Source: Thysanoteuthis rhombus (lineage: Eukaryota > Mollusca > Cephalopoda > Oegopsida > Thysanoteuthidae). From it: a stretch of 64,000 nt of DNA. A program made the position numbers and the translations under genes. This document shows, in pieces, positions 62,850-64,000 of the stretch; within the stretch, counting starts at the first letter, position 1, and the number at the start of each line of letters is the position of its first letter. Where the stretch lies: assembly GCA_963457665.1 (NCBI GenBank), contig OY735212.1, forward strand, positions 19,784,247 to 19,848,246, in the 5' to 3' direction. A model generated the notes under the pieces. It made no database searches. It had not been told where the DNA came from and was given only the letters and a program-made list of their open reading frames with translations.

Positions 62850-63256
62850 GAAGACAAGGAGGAAGAGGAAAAGAGATGAGGATAATTCAACTCAGAAAAT
62901 AGATATTTAGCATCACAAGCAGTGGTAGTAGTGGCAGGAGTAAGAAAAGAAAGAGAAGGAGGAAGAGTAAGATGAGGATGGTTCACCCAGACATCTGGAC
63001 CAAGTTTCATATCAATCAAACATGATATGGCTCGGAAAATTGTTATTTAACATTACTAGTAGTGGTAGTGATAACGGAAGGAGGAGGAGGAAGGAAAGGG
63101 AAATGAGGATGATTAACCTGAGGTTCTGGACCAAGTTTCGTATCAATCCAACATGATATGGTTCATAAAATTGATATTCAACATTAATAGTTGTGGTGGT
63201 AGCAGGAAGAGAGAGGAGGAGGAAGATAAGGATGGTTCACCCGAAGATCTAGACCA
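62850..63256. repeat. Tandem repeat, about 131-bp unit, ~3.3 units
   Basis: ATGAGGATG(G/A)TT or its variant is found near 62876, 62972, 63103 and 63226. Each unit has a purine block (GGAGGAGGAAG), GGATGGTTCACCC, GGACCAAGTTTC(A/G)TATCAATC, AACATGATATGG, TTAACATTA and AGTGGTAGT. The first unit lacks a ~34-base block. The minus ORF 62825-63019 is within it and is not a gene. Confidence 0.8.
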
Positions 63257-64000
63257 TGTAACTATATTTTAGAAACGTTTTCCACACTTCCCATCAATGG
63301 GCATGGTCAATATTTCAGCCCAGATGATAGCCAGGGTTTCAAAAGTTGATTTTCATGGCAAGCAAGCCTGGTAGACTGGCACGGTATAATCTTCCTATCC
63401 TCACAATCAAATCTTTGTAGCCCCCCCCCCCAAATCAACCAGCCAAGCGGACAACAGATTCTCCTTCCTTTGCTTGTTGTATTTTTGTGTGTCTGTCTGT
63501 GTGTCTCTGGGTGCTCCTAGTCACATGTTTGTGGCTACCACCTTGAAAGTTTGCATGAGTACTCTACAATGCAATATCTTGAACTGGTATTTTTTCCAAT
63601 AATCTTAAATAAAGGACCTATATTTTTAGATAATTAGCTCTGGTACATGCAAAGTACGGATATTTTACTTAATTTTTCCTTGTGCAATACTAATAAGCAA
63701 TGATGGAAATGGGTTTGGGGATTTCGGTGTACAGTAAGGCTGCATTTAGATTTTATACTCAGAGAACACAGAGGTAATAATCTCAGAGATTAGCTTGGAG
63801 TGGGGAGAGTTTGCTTGCCTTGCAACTGTAATCTTCCATGGGTAATTTTTTTTTGAGTGTGGCCAATTTAGAGGCTGTTTTGAGACATACAAAAACATAG
63901 GAAATTGAGAAGTATGTAGATTTCCACCATGGCTAATAAGGTAACCTTAGTAAATATCAACATGTTTGTTGAAGGTTGGTTTTCAAGCCCAGCTAAAAAC
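63257..64000. other. Nothing recognised
   Basis: C run at 63421-63430. (TG)n-like CTGTCTGTGTGTCTC at 63493-63507. No ORF over 60 codons and no family match apart from the AATGGGTTTGGGG word at 63709. Confidence 0.45.

Noticed and set aside
1-64000. CRISPR arrays, bacterial operons, phage or integron features
   Set aside because: No regularly spaced identical repeats with unique spacers, no ribosome-binding-site-linked ORF series, and the overall repeat content is that of an animal nuclear genome.

Overview
The window looks like non-coding, repeat-saturated DNA from a large animal genome. The best guess is a cephalopod mollusc (octopod-like). Reasons: very AT-rich sequence, many long (TA)n tracts, many RTE-clade LINE fragments ending in (TGA)n tails, several tRNA-like SINE families, and Tc1/mariner relics. 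The organism is an inference; nothing in the sequence fixes the species. I found no host protein-coding gene, rRNA, functional tRNA, CRISPR array or bacterial-type operon. Nearly every ORF longer than 60 codons comes from a simple repeat or a decayed transposable element.

Layout. 1-5.3 kb: a 113-bp near-perfect palindrome, (TA)n tracts and SINE copies. 5.3-9.3 kb: first copies of a dense ~450-bp family (called family A here) and two head-to-tail RTE fragments, one with an inverted 5' segment. 9.3-20 kb: a mariner transposase relic, family A copies, five RTE fragments and SINE pieces. 20-28 kb: family A copies alternating with a Tc1-like transposase relic and other repeats. 28-34 kb: tRNA-like SINEs, long (TA)n tracts and foldback elements. 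34-43 kb: family A, a 167-bp (TGA)n(GGT)n tract that is the tail of a LINE with a PD-(D/E)XK-like C-terminus, and RTE copies. 43-46 kb: tandem repeats and a ~0.9-kb polypurine tract. 46-53 kb: two family A copies interrupted by RTE insertions at nearly the same position, the longest RTE copy (reverse-transcriptase motifs visible) and a polypyrimidine tract. 53-64 kb: a second RTE subfamily, a CR1/Jockey-type RT fragment, another LINE C-terminus, more SINEs and a ~131-bp tandem repeat.

Element families. RTE-1 has 16 fragments, all 5'-truncated. Its reading frame ends L-K-(D/G)-stop, and the stop codon is the first unit of the (TGA)n tail. Family A has about 25 copies in both orientations, no coding capacity that I can see, and a subterminal inverted motif (AGAAACTGTCA). 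The tRNA-like families (SINE-G, H, I, J, K) carry recognisable or degenerate A and B boxes. Repeats L, M and O are dispersed families of unknown class. All protein-derived pieces contain stops or frameshifts, so the window records past transposition rather than active genes.

Boundaries are hand-read and may be off by about 5-30 bases. Family names are local labels for this window, not database names.
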